In this document: positions 9,093-18,245 of the stretch, in pieces
How positions within the stretch are numbered: the first letter of the stretch is position 1
Layout of the letters: each line of letters begins with the position of its first letter
NCBI GenBank assembly: GCA_002435715.1
Contig: DISD01000029.1
Span: 11,470-75,469 of the forward strand
Origin: Rhodospirillaceae bacterium UBA6219
GTDB taxonomy: Bacteria; Pseudomonadota; Alphaproteobacteria; Rhodospirillales; Magnetospirillaceae
Length of the DNA stretch: 64,000 nt
Direction: 5' to 3'
The notes under the pieces: generated by a model
Seen by the model: the letters and a program-made list of their open reading frames with translations, nothing else
Told to the model about the DNA's origin: nothing
The model's database searches: none
Made by a program: the position numbers and the translations under genes

Positions 9093-11385
9093 CAGGGCCC
9101 GCCGCGATGCCGCCATCCGCCGCCAAGGTGAAGTGGAAGATGGTCCCACCGCCGGGATTTTCCTGGTACCAGATGCGGCCACCATGGCGGCTCACCACCC
9201 GCTTGCAGATGGCCAGACCGATCCCGGTCCCTTGATATCGTCCGGGGCCGTGCAAGCGCCGGAACACTTCGAAAATGTCCTGGTCGCTGGCTTCGATGCC
9301 GATGCCGTTATCGGCGACGCAGAAATGGTGATAGCCCTTTTGCATTCCGCGATAGGACACCTGCACCACCGGCGCCCGACCAGGAGCGCGAAACTTCACC
9401 GCGTTGCCGATCAGGTTGTGGAACACTTCGGCCAATCGGGCCTGCTGCCCCAACACCACCGGCAGCGCCAGGATATGGATTTCGGCGCCGGCTTCGGAAA
9501 TGGCGTCGGCCAGCTCTTGGACCACGCTTTGACACAAGGCGGTGCAATCCACCGCCACCACCTCGTCATTGGCGGCCCCCACCCGCGAATAAACCAGCAG
9601 GTCGTTGACCAGATCGTTCATGCGTTGGGCGCCATCGACGGCGAAACGGATGAATTCGTCGGCGTCCGCGTCCATCTGGCCGCCATAGCGTTTTTGCAGC
9701 AATTGCAGGAACGTGCTGACCGAGCGCAAAGGCTCGCGCAGATCATGGCTGGCCACATAGGCGAAGCGTTCCAACTCGGCATTGGCGTCGTTCAAATGCT
9801 CGACCAGTCGGGCCATCTCGTCGCGATGGCGGCGCCGTTCCGAAATATCTTGGTGAACACCGATGAAGTGGACCACATCACCATCGTCCTCGCGCACCGG
9901 GGCCAAGACGACGCTTTCCCAGTAAAGACCGCCGGCAAGCCTGCGGTTCAACAACTCGCCCTGCCAAATTCCGCCGCTGGCCTGGGCCGCCAGTTGTGGA
10001 TAGGTCATGGGGGGGGCTTGGCCGTCACTGCGCAAGCTGACCACCTGACCCACCACTTGCGCGGCGGATTGCGCCCCCATATTGGCCAGATAAGCCGGAT
10101 TGGCATATTCGACCACGCCATCTTGCGAGGCGATGACGATGCCGACCGGATTACGCTCCAGGGTTTCCACCAGACTGCGCTTCATCATGGCGAAACCGTC
10201 GCTGAGGCTGCTGATCTCGGTGATGAACGAAGTGCGTCCCTGGGAAGACGCGAAATCCCAGTCCAGCGCCCGTTTGGCGTCACCGGCCAATTGCTTGACC
10301 GGATGCACGATGTGGTGGGCCAACCACCAGGCCAGGCCCAGGCTGACCAGCGCCAGACCGACGCCGCCCAGGAAGATGTTGCGCCGCATGCGGTCGATGC
10401 GGCCGGTGAAATCGGATTGAGGGGCGAACACCGCCACTTCGATGGAATCGTCGTCATGGCCGCGCAAGCGCTGGCGATGCAACGAGATGTCGTCGTTGGG
10501 CGGCATTTGGCCCTGGGCGGCGAAGACCGCGTCGAAGGGCGGTCCCGACAATGCCGAGACTTGGCTCATCAACGCAATGGCCGGTAAATGGCGGCCGCTG
10601 AGCGCCATCAATTGGCGATTGCCGTCGAACACCATGATGCCGCCATGGTCCGACACCACCTGACGGTCCAAGAAGGATTGCAGCGACGACAAGGTCAAGT
10701 CGCCAGCCACCACCAATCCGGCACCCACGTGCTGCGCCGCGGTGATGCCCGGTGCCTTCAAGGAATTGAACAGGTAAGGCGGTGAAACGTTGATGCCGAC
10801 ATTGCTGATGGCTTGACCGTACCAGCGGCGCAGGCGCGGATCGTATTCGGCGGTAACGTCTTGGTAATCGCGCAACACTTGGCCCGCCGCATCCAGGAAC
10901 AACCATCTTTGGTGCCGCTGTCCATCGGTTGAATTCAGGATGGTGCGCACGATCAAATCGGTTTCCGCCGGGGCATGATGGGCCGCGATGATCGCCCCCT
11001 GCCCACGGGTGGCGATCACTTGCAGGAAATCACCGTCGTCATTGGCCAGATACAGGGAATAAAGGTCGGCGACCGCCGACAGGGTGTGGGCAAACAGCGG
11101 GAAGATGGGATGTTGGCGACCGTCCGAAACCATGGGGGCACGGATCTGCGGCTGCCCCGACAAGATGTTGACCGGAATCTCCACCGTATTGAACAAGGTG
11201 TCCACACGGTCACGCACGGATTCGGCCAATTGGGCGAAATGCACCTGCGCGGTTTCGCGTGCCGCCTTCCAGCTTTCATGAACGACCACCGCCAGCGCCA
11301 GCCCCGAGGTGGCGACGACGACCAACAGCACCAAAGCGGAAATGGTGATGTGAAATCGAACCCGAAGGGGCGGAAGAAGCGGCAT
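9043..11385 (-). CDS. Membrane sensor histidine kinase with periplasmic Cache-like domain, HAMP and PAS
   Basis: 780 aa. TM1 at about 12-34, a roughly 290-residue periplasmic domain of Cache-like length, TM2 near 335-357, a HAMP-like linker (HHIVHPVKQLAGDAKRAL), a PAS/PAC domain (about 405-525, ending HFIGVHQDISERRR), a HisKA with the phospho-acceptor His in VASHDLREPLR (about 545), and HATPase_c with N box (VFHNLIGNAVKF), DNGIGIE and GTGIGLAICKR. All motifs for kinase activity are present. No response regulator lies beside it. Its 3' end overlaps the convergent permease gene by 50 bases, so the final 15 or so residues (ADPVPAADRPPPG) may be recent extension. Ligand unknown. Confidence 0.92.
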   Translation of the reverse strand: MPLLPPLRVRFHITISALVLLVVVATSGLALAVVVHESWKAARETAQVHFAQLAESVRDRVDTLFNTVEIPVNILSGQPQIRAPMVSDGRQHPIFPLFAHTLSAVADLYSLYLANDDGDFLQVIATRGQGAIIAAHHAPAETDLIVRTILNSTDGQRHQRWLFLDAAGQVLRDYQDVTAEYDPRLRRWYGQAISNVGINVSPPYLFNSLKAPGITAAQHVGAGLVVAGDLTLSSLQSFLDRQVVSDHGGIMVFDGNRQLMALSGRHLPAIALMSQVSALSGPPFDAVFAAQGQMPPNDDISLHRQRLRGHDDDSIEVAVFAPQSDFTGRIDRMRRNIFLGGVGLALVSLGLAWWLAHHIVHPVKQLAGDAKRALDWDFASSQGRTSFITEISSLSDGFAMMKRSLVETLERNPVGIVIASQDGVVEYANPAYLANMGAQSAAQVVGQVVSLRSDGQAPPMTYPQLAAQASGGIWQGELLNRRLAGGLYWESVVLAPVREDDGDVVHFIGVHQDISERRRHRDEMARLVEHLNDANAELERFAYVASHDLREPLRSVSTFLQLLQKRYGGQMDADADEFIRFAVDGAQRMNDLVNDLLVYSRVGAANDEVVAVDCTALCQSVVQELADAISEAGAEIHILALPVVLGQQARLAEVFHNLIGNAVKFRAPGRAPVVQVSYRGMQKGYHHFCVADNGIGIEASDQDIFEVFRRLHGPGRYQGTGIGLAICKRVVSRHGGRIWYQENPGGGTIFHFTLAADGGIAAGPVSDADPVPAADRPPPG

Positions 11386-11496
11386 GTCAGCCCTCTTTAC
11401 GCACCACGCCGAGGATGTTGCGGCGCAACGATCCGGTTTCGGTAACGATAAGTCACATTAACAGATGAAGATACAACAAAAGCGCTACCGTCGCCT

Positions 11497-11522
11497 GTGG
11501 CCGGACGATCACATCCGGCCAC
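11497..11522 (-). terminator. Hairpin after the universal stress protein gene
   Basis: Perfect 9-bp inverted repeat GTGGCCGGA / TCCGGCCAC with an 8-nt loop, 13 bases beyond the stop of the usp gene. The T-rich run on the minus strand comes only after about 15 bases, so termination may be weak or Rho-assisted. Confidence 0.5.
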
Positions 11523-11534
11523 GCTGGCGGGTGA

Positions 11535-12362
11535 TCAGTGGCTCATCAGCACCGGAACCGTCATATGGCGCAACAAGTGCCGGGTAGCGCCGCCCAGGAC
11601 CAGTTCCCGCAGGCGCGAACGCCCATAGGCGCCCATGACGATCAGATCGGCATCTTCATCGGCGGCCCGCGACAGCAGCATCTGGCCGACATTCAAGTCT
11701 TCGGCGCGCACATGCTCGCACACCGCGTTGACGCCGTGACGGGTCAGATGCAGGCAGATATCGGCCCCGGGCACGTCGCCGTGACCGGCCATGCCGCCAT
11801 GGGGATTGATGGCGATGACGTGAACAAGCTTGGCCTGCTGCAGGATCGGAAGCGCGTCGTGCACGGCGCGCGTCGCCTCGCGCGAGCCGTTCCAGGCCAC
11901 CAACACCCGTTGGCCGATGCTGGAAAAGCTGCCTACATCGGGCACGACCAGCACCGGTCGCCCCACATCCATGATCAGGGCGTCGGTCAACGGGCGGTCG
12001 CCTTCGTCCAGGCTGGCGCCTTGGCCGACGATGGTCAAATCGGCATAGCGTGCGTGCAACGCCACCGTATTGACCAGGTCGCCGTCCACGTCGCGCCATT
12101 CGGTGGTCGCCCCCGGCGCCGGCTGGATGGTGTCGAACAAAGCGCGGGCCTCGCGGGCGGCTTCGGCGTTGAAGGCTTCGCGCACCCGGTCGATTTCGGG
12201 GCCATATTGCGCGGCGATGAATTGCGGCAGCAGTGGCCGAGTGCGCACGTTGAGCGCGATCAGATGCGCCTGCTGCGCCTGGGCCAGCATGTCCGCCAGG
12301 TGCAGGCGCGCCTTGCACTGAGCTGAATTGTCCACGTGGACCAGGATATCCTTGAACGCCAT
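11535..12362 (-). CDS. Tandem universal stress protein (UspA family)
   Basis: 275 aa with two Usp domains. The first begins MAFKDILVHVDNSAQCKARLHLA and is degenerate in its nucleotide loop; the second runs from about residue 150 (QRVLVAWNGSREATRAVHDALP) to the end and contains the ATP-binding signature GAYGRSRLRELVLGGATRHLLRHMTVPVLMSH. Such tandem cytoplasmic proteins accompany energy or redox stress. ATG at 12362 has GGAG ten bases upstream; the longer frame to 12404 lacks this. It lies 50 bases downstream of a histidine kinase on the same strand and may be co-transcribed. Confidence 0.93.
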   Translation of the reverse strand: MAFKDILVHVDNSAQCKARLHLADMLAQAQQAHLIALNVRTRPLLPQFIAAQYGPEIDRVREAFNAEAAREARALFDTIQPAPGATTEWRDVDGDLVNTVALHARYADLTIVGQGASLDEGDRPLTDALIMDVGRPVLVVPDVGSFSSIGQRVLVAWNGSREATRAVHDALPILQQAKLVHVIAINPHGGMAGHGDVPGADICLHLTRHGVNAVCEHVRAEDLNVGQMLLSRAADEDADLIVMGAYGRSRLRELVLGGATRHLLRHMTVPVLMSH

Positions 12363-12412
12363 CGTCTTTCGTCTCCAGACGTTTTCCTTCCGAAAGACGA
12401 TCATAAACCGGG

Positions 12413-14785
12413 TTAAGTGGTCACACCAGTCCCCTCGACATCATGGGGCTCGGCTTCTGTGGGGAAAACCACCACCATCCGCGTCCCGCCCCCAGGATTC
12501 TCGTCGGCGCGGATGGTGCCGCCCAGATGTTCGACGATCCGGCGGCAGATGGCCAAGCCCATCCCCAGGCCGGGAATGCCGGGATGGGCGCCACCGCGTT
12601 TGAACAGGCCGAACACCAGTTCACGACTGTCGGCCGGAATGCCCGGACCATTGTCCTCGACAGCGAAACCCGATGTCCCCCCCTTGCTCCAGCCGACGAT
12701 CCGCACCCGCGGAACCTTGTCTTCGCCAGCATATTTCAGGGCGTTGGAGATCAAATTCAGCATGACGCTGTAAATCTGGCCAGGATCGGCACGAATGACG
12801 GGCAAGGCCCCCTGCACTTCGATGCGGGCGTGGCGTTCCTCGACCATGGGGGCCAAATCGCTGGTGACCTGGGCGACGGTTTCGGCCAGCGCCACCGGAA
12901 CCACGTTCTCGGCCTTGCGCCCGATGCGGGCATAATCCAGCAACGAGGTGATCATCACCCCCATGCGCTGCGCCCCTTGTTCGGCGAAATCCATGTATTC
13001 CGCCGTTTCTGGTGTCAATTGCCCGGCCAAGGCCCGGTGCGCCAAGGTGACGAAGCTGGACACCATGCGCAAGGGCGCCTGCAAGTCGTGGGACACGGCG
13101 AAGGCGAAGTTTTCCAGATCGGTGTTGGACCGACGCAATTCCTCCATCAAGGCCAGATTACGTTCTTCCACCCGCTTGCGTTCGCTGATGTCGCGGAACA
13201 CCAGCACCACGCCGCGGGCCTTGGCCTCGCCCCACGAGCCCACCATCATTTCCACCGGGAAAGAAGTCCCGTCCTTGCGCCAGAACAGATCGCTGGACAC
13301 CTGACGCGGCTTGCCGTCGGCCAAGGTGTGGTGCACCGGACAATCGGCGGCCGGATTGGGACTGCCGTCAGCCAGCGAGTGATGGATCAAGGCGTGGTGG
13401 GACCGGCCTTCCATGTCGCCCATGGTCCAGCCGGTCATGCGTTGGGCGGCCGGATTGGCGAAAATGGTCAAACCCCGACTGTCCAAGGCGATCATACCGT
13501 CGACCGCATTGTCCAGGATCAACCGGTTCAGCTTGGAAAGCTCGGTCAGCTCGGCTTCGATCCGCCGGTGCTCGCGCATTCGCCCACGCAAATCAGCGGC
13601 GGATCGGGCGATGGCGGCGATGTCGTCAAAGCCCTGAACCGACGGTTCGGCCAGATTGTCCTGGGGATCGGCCAGATAACGTTGCAACCAGCGCAGACGC
13701 CGCAGCAGGACCCGGTTGGCCGCCAAAATACCCGCCGAAGCCAAAACCAACACCGCCAGCAAAATCAAATGAATGCTGAATTCACGCTGGATGGCTTGCT
13801 CGTCGGATCGAGCCAGCCACATGCCTTCTTGGGTGGCCACGTCCATGACCTTGGCCACCATGTCCAAGGCCGGCACCGAAGACGCCGAATAATAGGGCAC
13901 GGTTTCGCCCGGCAGGCGCTTGTCGACGAAGGCCGCCAGCACCGCATCTTGCAGGGGACGGAAATTGCGGAAGACCTCGCGGTCGACCCCGGCCACCGCT
14001 TCCGACACGGCGGCATTGCCGGCTTGCGCCGCTTCGCGCCGCAAGCTGCTCCAGGCGGCGTCCCCCAACCCCCGCAAACGAGCCAGTTCCTGGATCTGTT
14101 CGACGCTGGGGGGCCTGCCGGAAGCCAGGACCGTGGCGATGCGCGACGATTCCACCCCCAAGGCGTTGCGCAAGTCGAAAGCGTGCAACGAAACCCGGGC
14201 CAGGGGCGGCAGATCGCCGTCCCGCCCCAACAGGAACACGCTTTCCGGAACACCGTCCAACATGGCGGACAAAGACGTGAACCATTGCCCCGGGAACAAC
14301 GGGTCGCGCTGGGCCAGGGGAATGGACATGTCGTGATCGGCACGCTGCCGCAAATCGCCCAGGATCTGTTGCTGGCGCGACAGCCGACGGGCCAAGGCGG
14401 TGTTGTTTTCGTCCAGCAATTGGATGGCGCGGGCGTGCTCGGCATCCACCAAAGCCCGCCGGGAATCGAGGAAACGGCGATTGTCTTCGCTGATCACCCC
14501 ATGGGCACGCAACACCACGTTGGTGCGGCCACGCTCGAACGCCAAATGCTGGGCGCCACGAACGATATGGCCCAGGATCTGTTCAGCGCGATGTTGTTCG
14601 CGGGCAAGGCCCAGCCTTTTGCCCTGGCGGAACAGATCGACCGCCACCAAACCGGCGACAACCGTCAGGATCGTCGCCAATAAAACGCTCAGCACAAATC
14701 TTGTGGAAAGCCGTGTCACCCCGTCCTCGATCTGAAACACCCAAACGAAAGTCTGGCACAGATCGACGCCCAGGAAAACAGCCAT
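12413..14785 (-). CDS. Membrane sensor histidine kinase with large periplasmic helical domain and PAS
   Basis: 790 aa. TM1 about 27-48, a helical periplasmic sensor (about 50-325) with the motif AFERGRTNVVLRA reminiscent of nitrate/nitrite-sensing (NIT) domains, TM2 about 330-350, a PAS/PAC domain (GMIALDSRGLTIFANPAAQRMTG ... VLVFRDISERK), a HisKA with AVSHDLQAPLR (His about 563) and a complete HATPase_c (NLISNALKYA, VEDNGPGIP, GLGMGLAICRR). The NIT assignment is a guess from one motif and helical content. It is followed by the usp gene. No cognate response regulator is adjacent. Confidence 0.9.
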   Translation of the reverse strand: MAVFLGVDLCQTFVWVFQIEDGVTRLSTRFVLSVLLATILTVVAGLVAVDLFRQGKRLGLAREQHRAEQILGHIVRGAQHLAFERGRTNVVLRAHGVISEDNRRFLDSRRALVDAEHARAIQLLDENNTALARRLSRQQQILGDLRQRADHDMSIPLAQRDPLFPGQWFTSLSAMLDGVPESVFLLGRDGDLPPLARVSLHAFDLRNALGVESSRIATVLASGRPPSVEQIQELARLRGLGDAAWSSLRREAAQAGNAAVSEAVAGVDREVFRNFRPLQDAVLAAFVDKRLPGETVPYYSASSVPALDMVAKVMDVATQEGMWLARSDEQAIQREFSIHLILLAVLVLASAGILAANRVLLRRLRWLQRYLADPQDNLAEPSVQGFDDIAAIARSAADLRGRMREHRRIEAELTELSKLNRLILDNAVDGMIALDSRGLTIFANPAAQRMTGWTMGDMEGRSHHALIHHSLADGSPNPAADCPVHHTLADGKPRQVSSDLFWRKDGTSFPVEMMVGSWGEAKARGVVLVFRDISERKRVEERNLALMEELRRSNTDLENFAFAVSHDLQAPLRMVSSFVTLAHRALAGQLTPETAEYMDFAEQGAQRMGVMITSLLDYARIGRKAENVVPVALAETVAQVTSDLAPMVEERHARIEVQGALPVIRADPGQIYSVMLNLISNALKYAGEDKVPRVRIVGWSKGGTSGFAVEDNGPGIPADSRELVFGLFKRGGAHPGIPGLGMGLAICRRIVEHLGGTIRADENPGGGTRMVVVFPTEAEPHDVEGTGVTT

Positions 14786-14873
14786 CCCCCCTTACAAACG
14801 AAATGATGAAATCCCATTTGCAAGCAACGGGGACGCCCCCTGATGCGAAGTAAGACAAAACAGGCGGTTGCGC

Positions 14874-16307
14874 ATGTTCGGATTGACGCGAGCACCCGAT
14901 TTCACCCAGCCCGGACTGCAATGGTTCAATGTCGAGCATCCGCTGACCCTGACGGCCCTGCGCGGCAAGCTGGTGCTGTTGGATTTCTGGACATTTTGCT
15001 GCATCAACTGCTTTCACACCCAACCGGTGCTGCGTGACCTGGAAAGCCGTTTTCCCGACGAATTGGCGGTGATCGGCGTCCACTCTCCAAAATTCGACCA
15101 TGAACGTGACCCGCGCATGGTCGCCCAAGCCATCGATCGTTACGACATCAGCCATCCGGTGGTCCACGATCCCGACATGGCGTTGTGGGACGCCTATTGC
15201 GTCAAGGCGTGGCCGACCCTGGTGCTGATCAGCCCGGACGGCAGGGTGATCGGCCAATTGTCCGGCGAACCGCACCCCGACCTTTTGCCCCAGGGCATCG
15301 CCGAGATGATCGAGCGGTTCTTTTCCATGGGCAAACTGCGGCCCCGGCCGCTGGATCTGGCGCCCCGGGTGGTGGCCGGCGGGCGTTTGCGCTTTCCCGG
15401 CAAGATCAAACGCGGCCCCGACGGCGTTTGGGCCCTGGCCGATTGCGGGCACCACCAGATCGTGTTGTTGGACGACCAGGGCGCCGAAATCCGTCGTTAC
15501 GGCAGCGGCGATCCCGGTCGTCAGGACGGAACCGAGCCCAGCTTCAACGGCCCCGAAGGCGTCGCCATCGACGCCGCCGCCATCTATGTGGCCGACACCC
15601 GCAACCATTTGATCCGCCGCATCGACCGCCAAAGCGGCATCACCACCACCATCGCCGGCCAGGGGTGGCGCGGCGGCACATTGGGCGAAGCCGCTCCAGC
15701 GTTGAAAACCGCCCTGGCCTCGCCCTGGGACATCGATGTCGGCGGCGGCATCCTTTATTTCGCCAATGCCGGCAGCCACCAGATCGGGGCGCTGCATTTG
15801 GAACACGCCCTGGTCTGGCGTCTGGCCGGATGCGGGGCTGAAAACCTGTCCGACGGCGACGGCGAGGAATGCCTGCTGGCCCAGCCCTCGGGTCTGGCGC
15901 TGTGCCTGGACAGCCGATCGCTTTACTTCGCCGATTCGGAAACCTCGGCCCTGCGCCGGGTCTGCCTGCGTACCGGACAGGTGGAAACCCTGGTCGGTGC
16001 CGGCCTGTTCGATTTCGGCACCGCCAACGGCCCCTTGGCCGAAGCCCGCATGCAGCACCCATTGGGGGTCAGCGTCATCGGCGGGCGTCTGTTCGTCGCC
16101 GACAGCTACAACCACGCCATCCGCGTGGTCGATCCCGCCACTGGACAGGTCAGCGACCTCAACCATCTGACCGGATCCATGGCTTTGTGCGAACCCGCCG
16201 GTATCGCCGCCGCCGGCGATGACCGCCTGCTGTTGTCGGACACCAATAACCACCGCATCCTGGAAGTGGATTTGCGCCAAGGAATCGTCCGTTCCTGGGC
16301 GGCCTGA
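14874..16307 (+). CDS. Thioredoxin-fold plus NHL-repeat protein (NHLRC2-like)
   Basis: 477 aa. The N-terminal third is a thioredoxin-like domain (about 15-155): KLVLLDFWTFCCINCFHTQPVL with a CxxC (Cys-Ile-Asn-Cys), then AVIGVHSPKF and VKAWPTLVLISPDGRVIG. The rest is a series of NHL beta-propeller blades (GVAIDAAAIYVADTRNHLIRRID; GLALCLDSRSLYFADSE; GVSVIGGRLFVADSYNHAIRVVD; LLSDTNNHRILEVD). This is the architecture of animal NHLRC2 including its CCINC motif. No signal peptide, so cytoplasmic. ATG at 14874 has AGGCGG upstream; an in-frame TTG six bases earlier is less likely. Biochemical role unknown. Confidence 0.88.
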   Translation: MFGLTRAPDFTQPGLQWFNVEHPLTLTALRGKLVLLDFWTFCCINCFHTQPVLRDLESRFPDELAVIGVHSPKFDHERDPRMVAQAIDRYDISHPVVHDPDMALWDAYCVKAWPTLVLISPDGRVIGQLSGEPHPDLLPQGIAEMIERFFSMGKLRPRPLDLAPRVVAGGRLRFPGKIKRGPDGVWALADCGHHQIVLLDDQGAEIRRYGSGDPGRQDGTEPSFNGPEGVAIDAAAIYVADTRNHLIRRIDRQSGITTTIAGQGWRGGTLGEAAPALKTALASPWDIDVGGGILYFANAGSHQIGALHLEHALVWRLAGCGAENLSDGDGEECLLAQPSGLALCLDSRSLYFADSETSALRRVCLRTGQVETLVGAGLFDFGTANGPLAEARMQHPLGVSVIGGRLFVADSYNHAIRVVDPATGQVSDLNHLTGSMALCEPAGIAAAGDDRLLLSDTNNHRILEVDLRQGIVRSWAA

Positions 16308-16347
16308 GGTCTTAGCCTGATTGCCACGGGCCGTCAGTGCGGTATCC

Positions 16348-16370
16348 TGCTCCCCTGGTTCGGGGGAGCA
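16348..16370 (+). promoter_or_regulatory. Hairpin enclosing the ribosome-binding site of the 101-aa gene
   Basis: TGCTCCCC and GGGGAGCA form a perfect 8-bp GC-rich stem around a 7-nt loop, ending six bases before the ATG at 16376. The only Shine-Dalgarno for that ATG (GGGGGAG) is the right arm. It could act as a translational switch or as a terminator remnant of the upstream NHL gene, but it lacks a T run. Confidence 0.5.
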
Positions 16371-16375
16371 AGATC

Positions 16376-16681
16376 ATGTCGGCCAAGTCACGTTCGCAGA
16401 TCATCGGCGAGATCGAGGATTACATCGACAAGAACGGCGGTGTGTTCGCCCAATGGTTCGTCGGCTGTACCGGCGCCCCCAAGGGCATGTTGTTCACCCA
16501 GCACGGGGTCAAGCAAAAGGGCGACGCCTGGATCGCCCGGCAAGCCAAGGATGATTTGGACGCCCACGACGTGGTGGAATATTTCGTCGGCACCAAACGG
16601 ACCAAGGGCCGCGCCAAGGAGCGCCGCGACACCGACCTTTACGTCTACGCCTTCAAGGTCAAGTCGCACACCCGCATCTAG
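16376..16681 (+). CDS. Conserved-looking small protein of unknown function
   Basis: 101 aa, basic at the C terminus (TKRTKGRAKERRDTD), no signal peptide or membrane segment. It starts MSAKSRSQIIGEIEDYIDKNGG and contains WFVGCTGAPKGMLFTQHGVK and DAWIARQAKDDLDAHDVVEYFVG. I do not recognise the family; nothing suggests catalysis. The start is supported by GGGGGAG seven bases upstream, although this Shine-Dalgarno is paired in a hairpin. It lies alone between the NHL gene and an aminotransferase gene on the same strand. Confidence 0.7.
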   Translation: MSAKSRSQIIGEIEDYIDKNGGVFAQWFVGCTGAPKGMLFTQHGVKQKGDAWIARQAKDDLDAHDVVEYFVGTKRTKGRAKERRDTDLYVYAFKVKSHTRI

Positions 16682-16736
16682 GTTTGAAACCTGCGGCCTG
16701 TGGGCCTAAGCTGGCGCCCCGACCGCCGGAGGAATC

Positions 16737-18107
16737 ATGACCAGCGTTTGCGAAGCCGACATCGCCCACCTGTTCCATCCTTACACCAACCTTGTCCGTC
16801 ATCCCGAAACCGGCCCCATGGTCATCACCCGGGGCGAAGGCGTGCGCGTCTTCGACGAGCAGGGCAAGGATTACATCGAAGGATTGGCCGGTCTGTGGTG
16901 CACCGCCCTGGGCTGGGGCGAGGAGCGCCTGGTCGAGGCGGCGGCCGAGCAGATGCGCAAGCTGCCCTTCTATCATCTGTTCACGTCCAAGACCCACGAG
17001 CCGGCGACCCGGCTGGCCGAACAACTGGCGCAAATGGCTCCGGTTCCCGACGCCAAGGTGTTGTTCGCCTGTTCGGGGTCGGAATCCAACGACACCGCCA
17101 TCAAGCTGATCTGGTACCGCAACAACGCCTGCGGCCTGCCCGACAAAAAGAAGATCATCGCCCGCGAACGCGCCTATCACGGCGTCACCGTGGCCACCGC
17201 GTCGCTGACCGGCCTGCCCGTCAACCAACGCGGTTTCGACGTGCCCATCGACCGCATCCTGCATACCGGCAATCCGCATTACTGGCGTTGCGCGGAAAAG
17301 GGCGAGACGGAAGAACAATTCGCCAGCCGCCGGGCCGATGAATTGGAGACTCTGATCCTGGCCGAAGGCCCCGACACCGTGGCCGCCTTCTTCGCCGAAC
17401 CGGTGATGGGAGCCGGCGGCGTCATCGTGCCGCCCGCCACCTATTTCGAAAAAATCCAGGCGGTACTTCGGAAATACGACGTGCTGCTGGTGGCCGACGA
17501 GGTGATCACCGGTTTCGGCCGCACCGGCAACATGTTCGGGTCGCAGACTTTCGGCCTGAAGCCCGATCTGATGACCGTGGCCAAGGGGCTGTCATCGGGA
17601 TATCTGCCCATTTCGGCGCTGATCGTCGCCGGTCACGTCTATGACGACGTCAAGACCCAGGCTGGCGAAATCGGCGCCTTCGGCCATGGTTTTACCTATG
17701 GCGGTCATCCGGTGTCGGCGGCGGTGGCGTTGGAGACCCTGGCCATTTACGCCGAACGCGACATCCTGGGCCATGTGGGGCGTATCGCCCCTGCCCTGCA
17801 ACGCGGCCTGGCCGAATTGCAGCAGCATCCCTTGGTCGGCGAAGCCCGTGGGGTGGGCCTGATCGGCGCCGTCGAACTGGTGGCCGACAAGGACGAACGC
17901 CGCGCTTTCGACCCCAAGCTGACGGTCGGTGCGCGGGTGGTGGCGAAAGCGCAGGCCCACGGTGTCATCTTGCGGGCCATGGGCGACGCGGTGGCCTTCG
18001 CGCCGCCCTTGATCATCTCGGAGGCGGAAATCGGCGAGATGCTGAGCCGCTTCCGCACCGCCCTTGACGAAGCTCATGGAGAGCTGCAAGCGGCGGGTAT
18101 TGTCTAA
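16737..18107 (+). CDS. Class III PLP-dependent aminotransferase (omega-amino acid type)
   Basis: 456 aa, the usual size for omega-amino-acid/diamine:pyruvate transaminases. Key elements: CSGSESNDTAIKL (phosphate binding), RERAYHGVTVATASLTG, LLVADEVITGFGRTG with Asp254 for the PLP ring nitrogen, and MTVAKGLSSGYLPISA with Lys283 as the Schiff-base Lys. Likely acceptor is pyruvate; the amine donor (beta-alanine, putrescine, taurine and similar) cannot be decided. ATG follows GGAGGAATC. It precedes hemA but is separated by 138 bases, so linkage to glutamate-1-semialdehyde chemistry is not implied. Confidence 0.92.
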   Translation: MTSVCEADIAHLFHPYTNLVRHPETGPMVITRGEGVRVFDEQGKDYIEGLAGLWCTALGWGEERLVEAAAEQMRKLPFYHLFTSKTHEPATRLAEQLAQMAPVPDAKVLFACSGSESNDTAIKLIWYRNNACGLPDKKKIIARERAYHGVTVATASLTGLPVNQRGFDVPIDRILHTGNPHYWRCAEKGETEEQFASRRADELETLILAEGPDTVAAFFAEPVMGAGGVIVPPATYFEKIQAVLRKYDVLLVADEVITGFGRTGNMFGSQTFGLKPDLMTVAKGLSSGYLPISALIVAGHVYDDVKTQAGEIGAFGHGFTYGGHPVSAAVALETLAIYAERDILGHVGRIAPALQRGLAELQQHPLVGEARGVGLIGAVELVADKDERRAFDPKLTVGARVVAKAQAHGVILRAMGDAVAFAPPLIISEAEIGEMLSRFRTALDEAHGELQAAGIV

Positions 18108-18245
18108 ACAAGCCCAAGGATGGTGGGGACATTACGGTGATGTTAGTTGCACCAAGTCTTCGCGTTCTTCTAGGATCGGCTTAACGAGCGTGAACCTGCA
18201 CCGGATAGTCTGGTTTGATCCGGCGCAGAGGGGAGGTTAGCCCAG

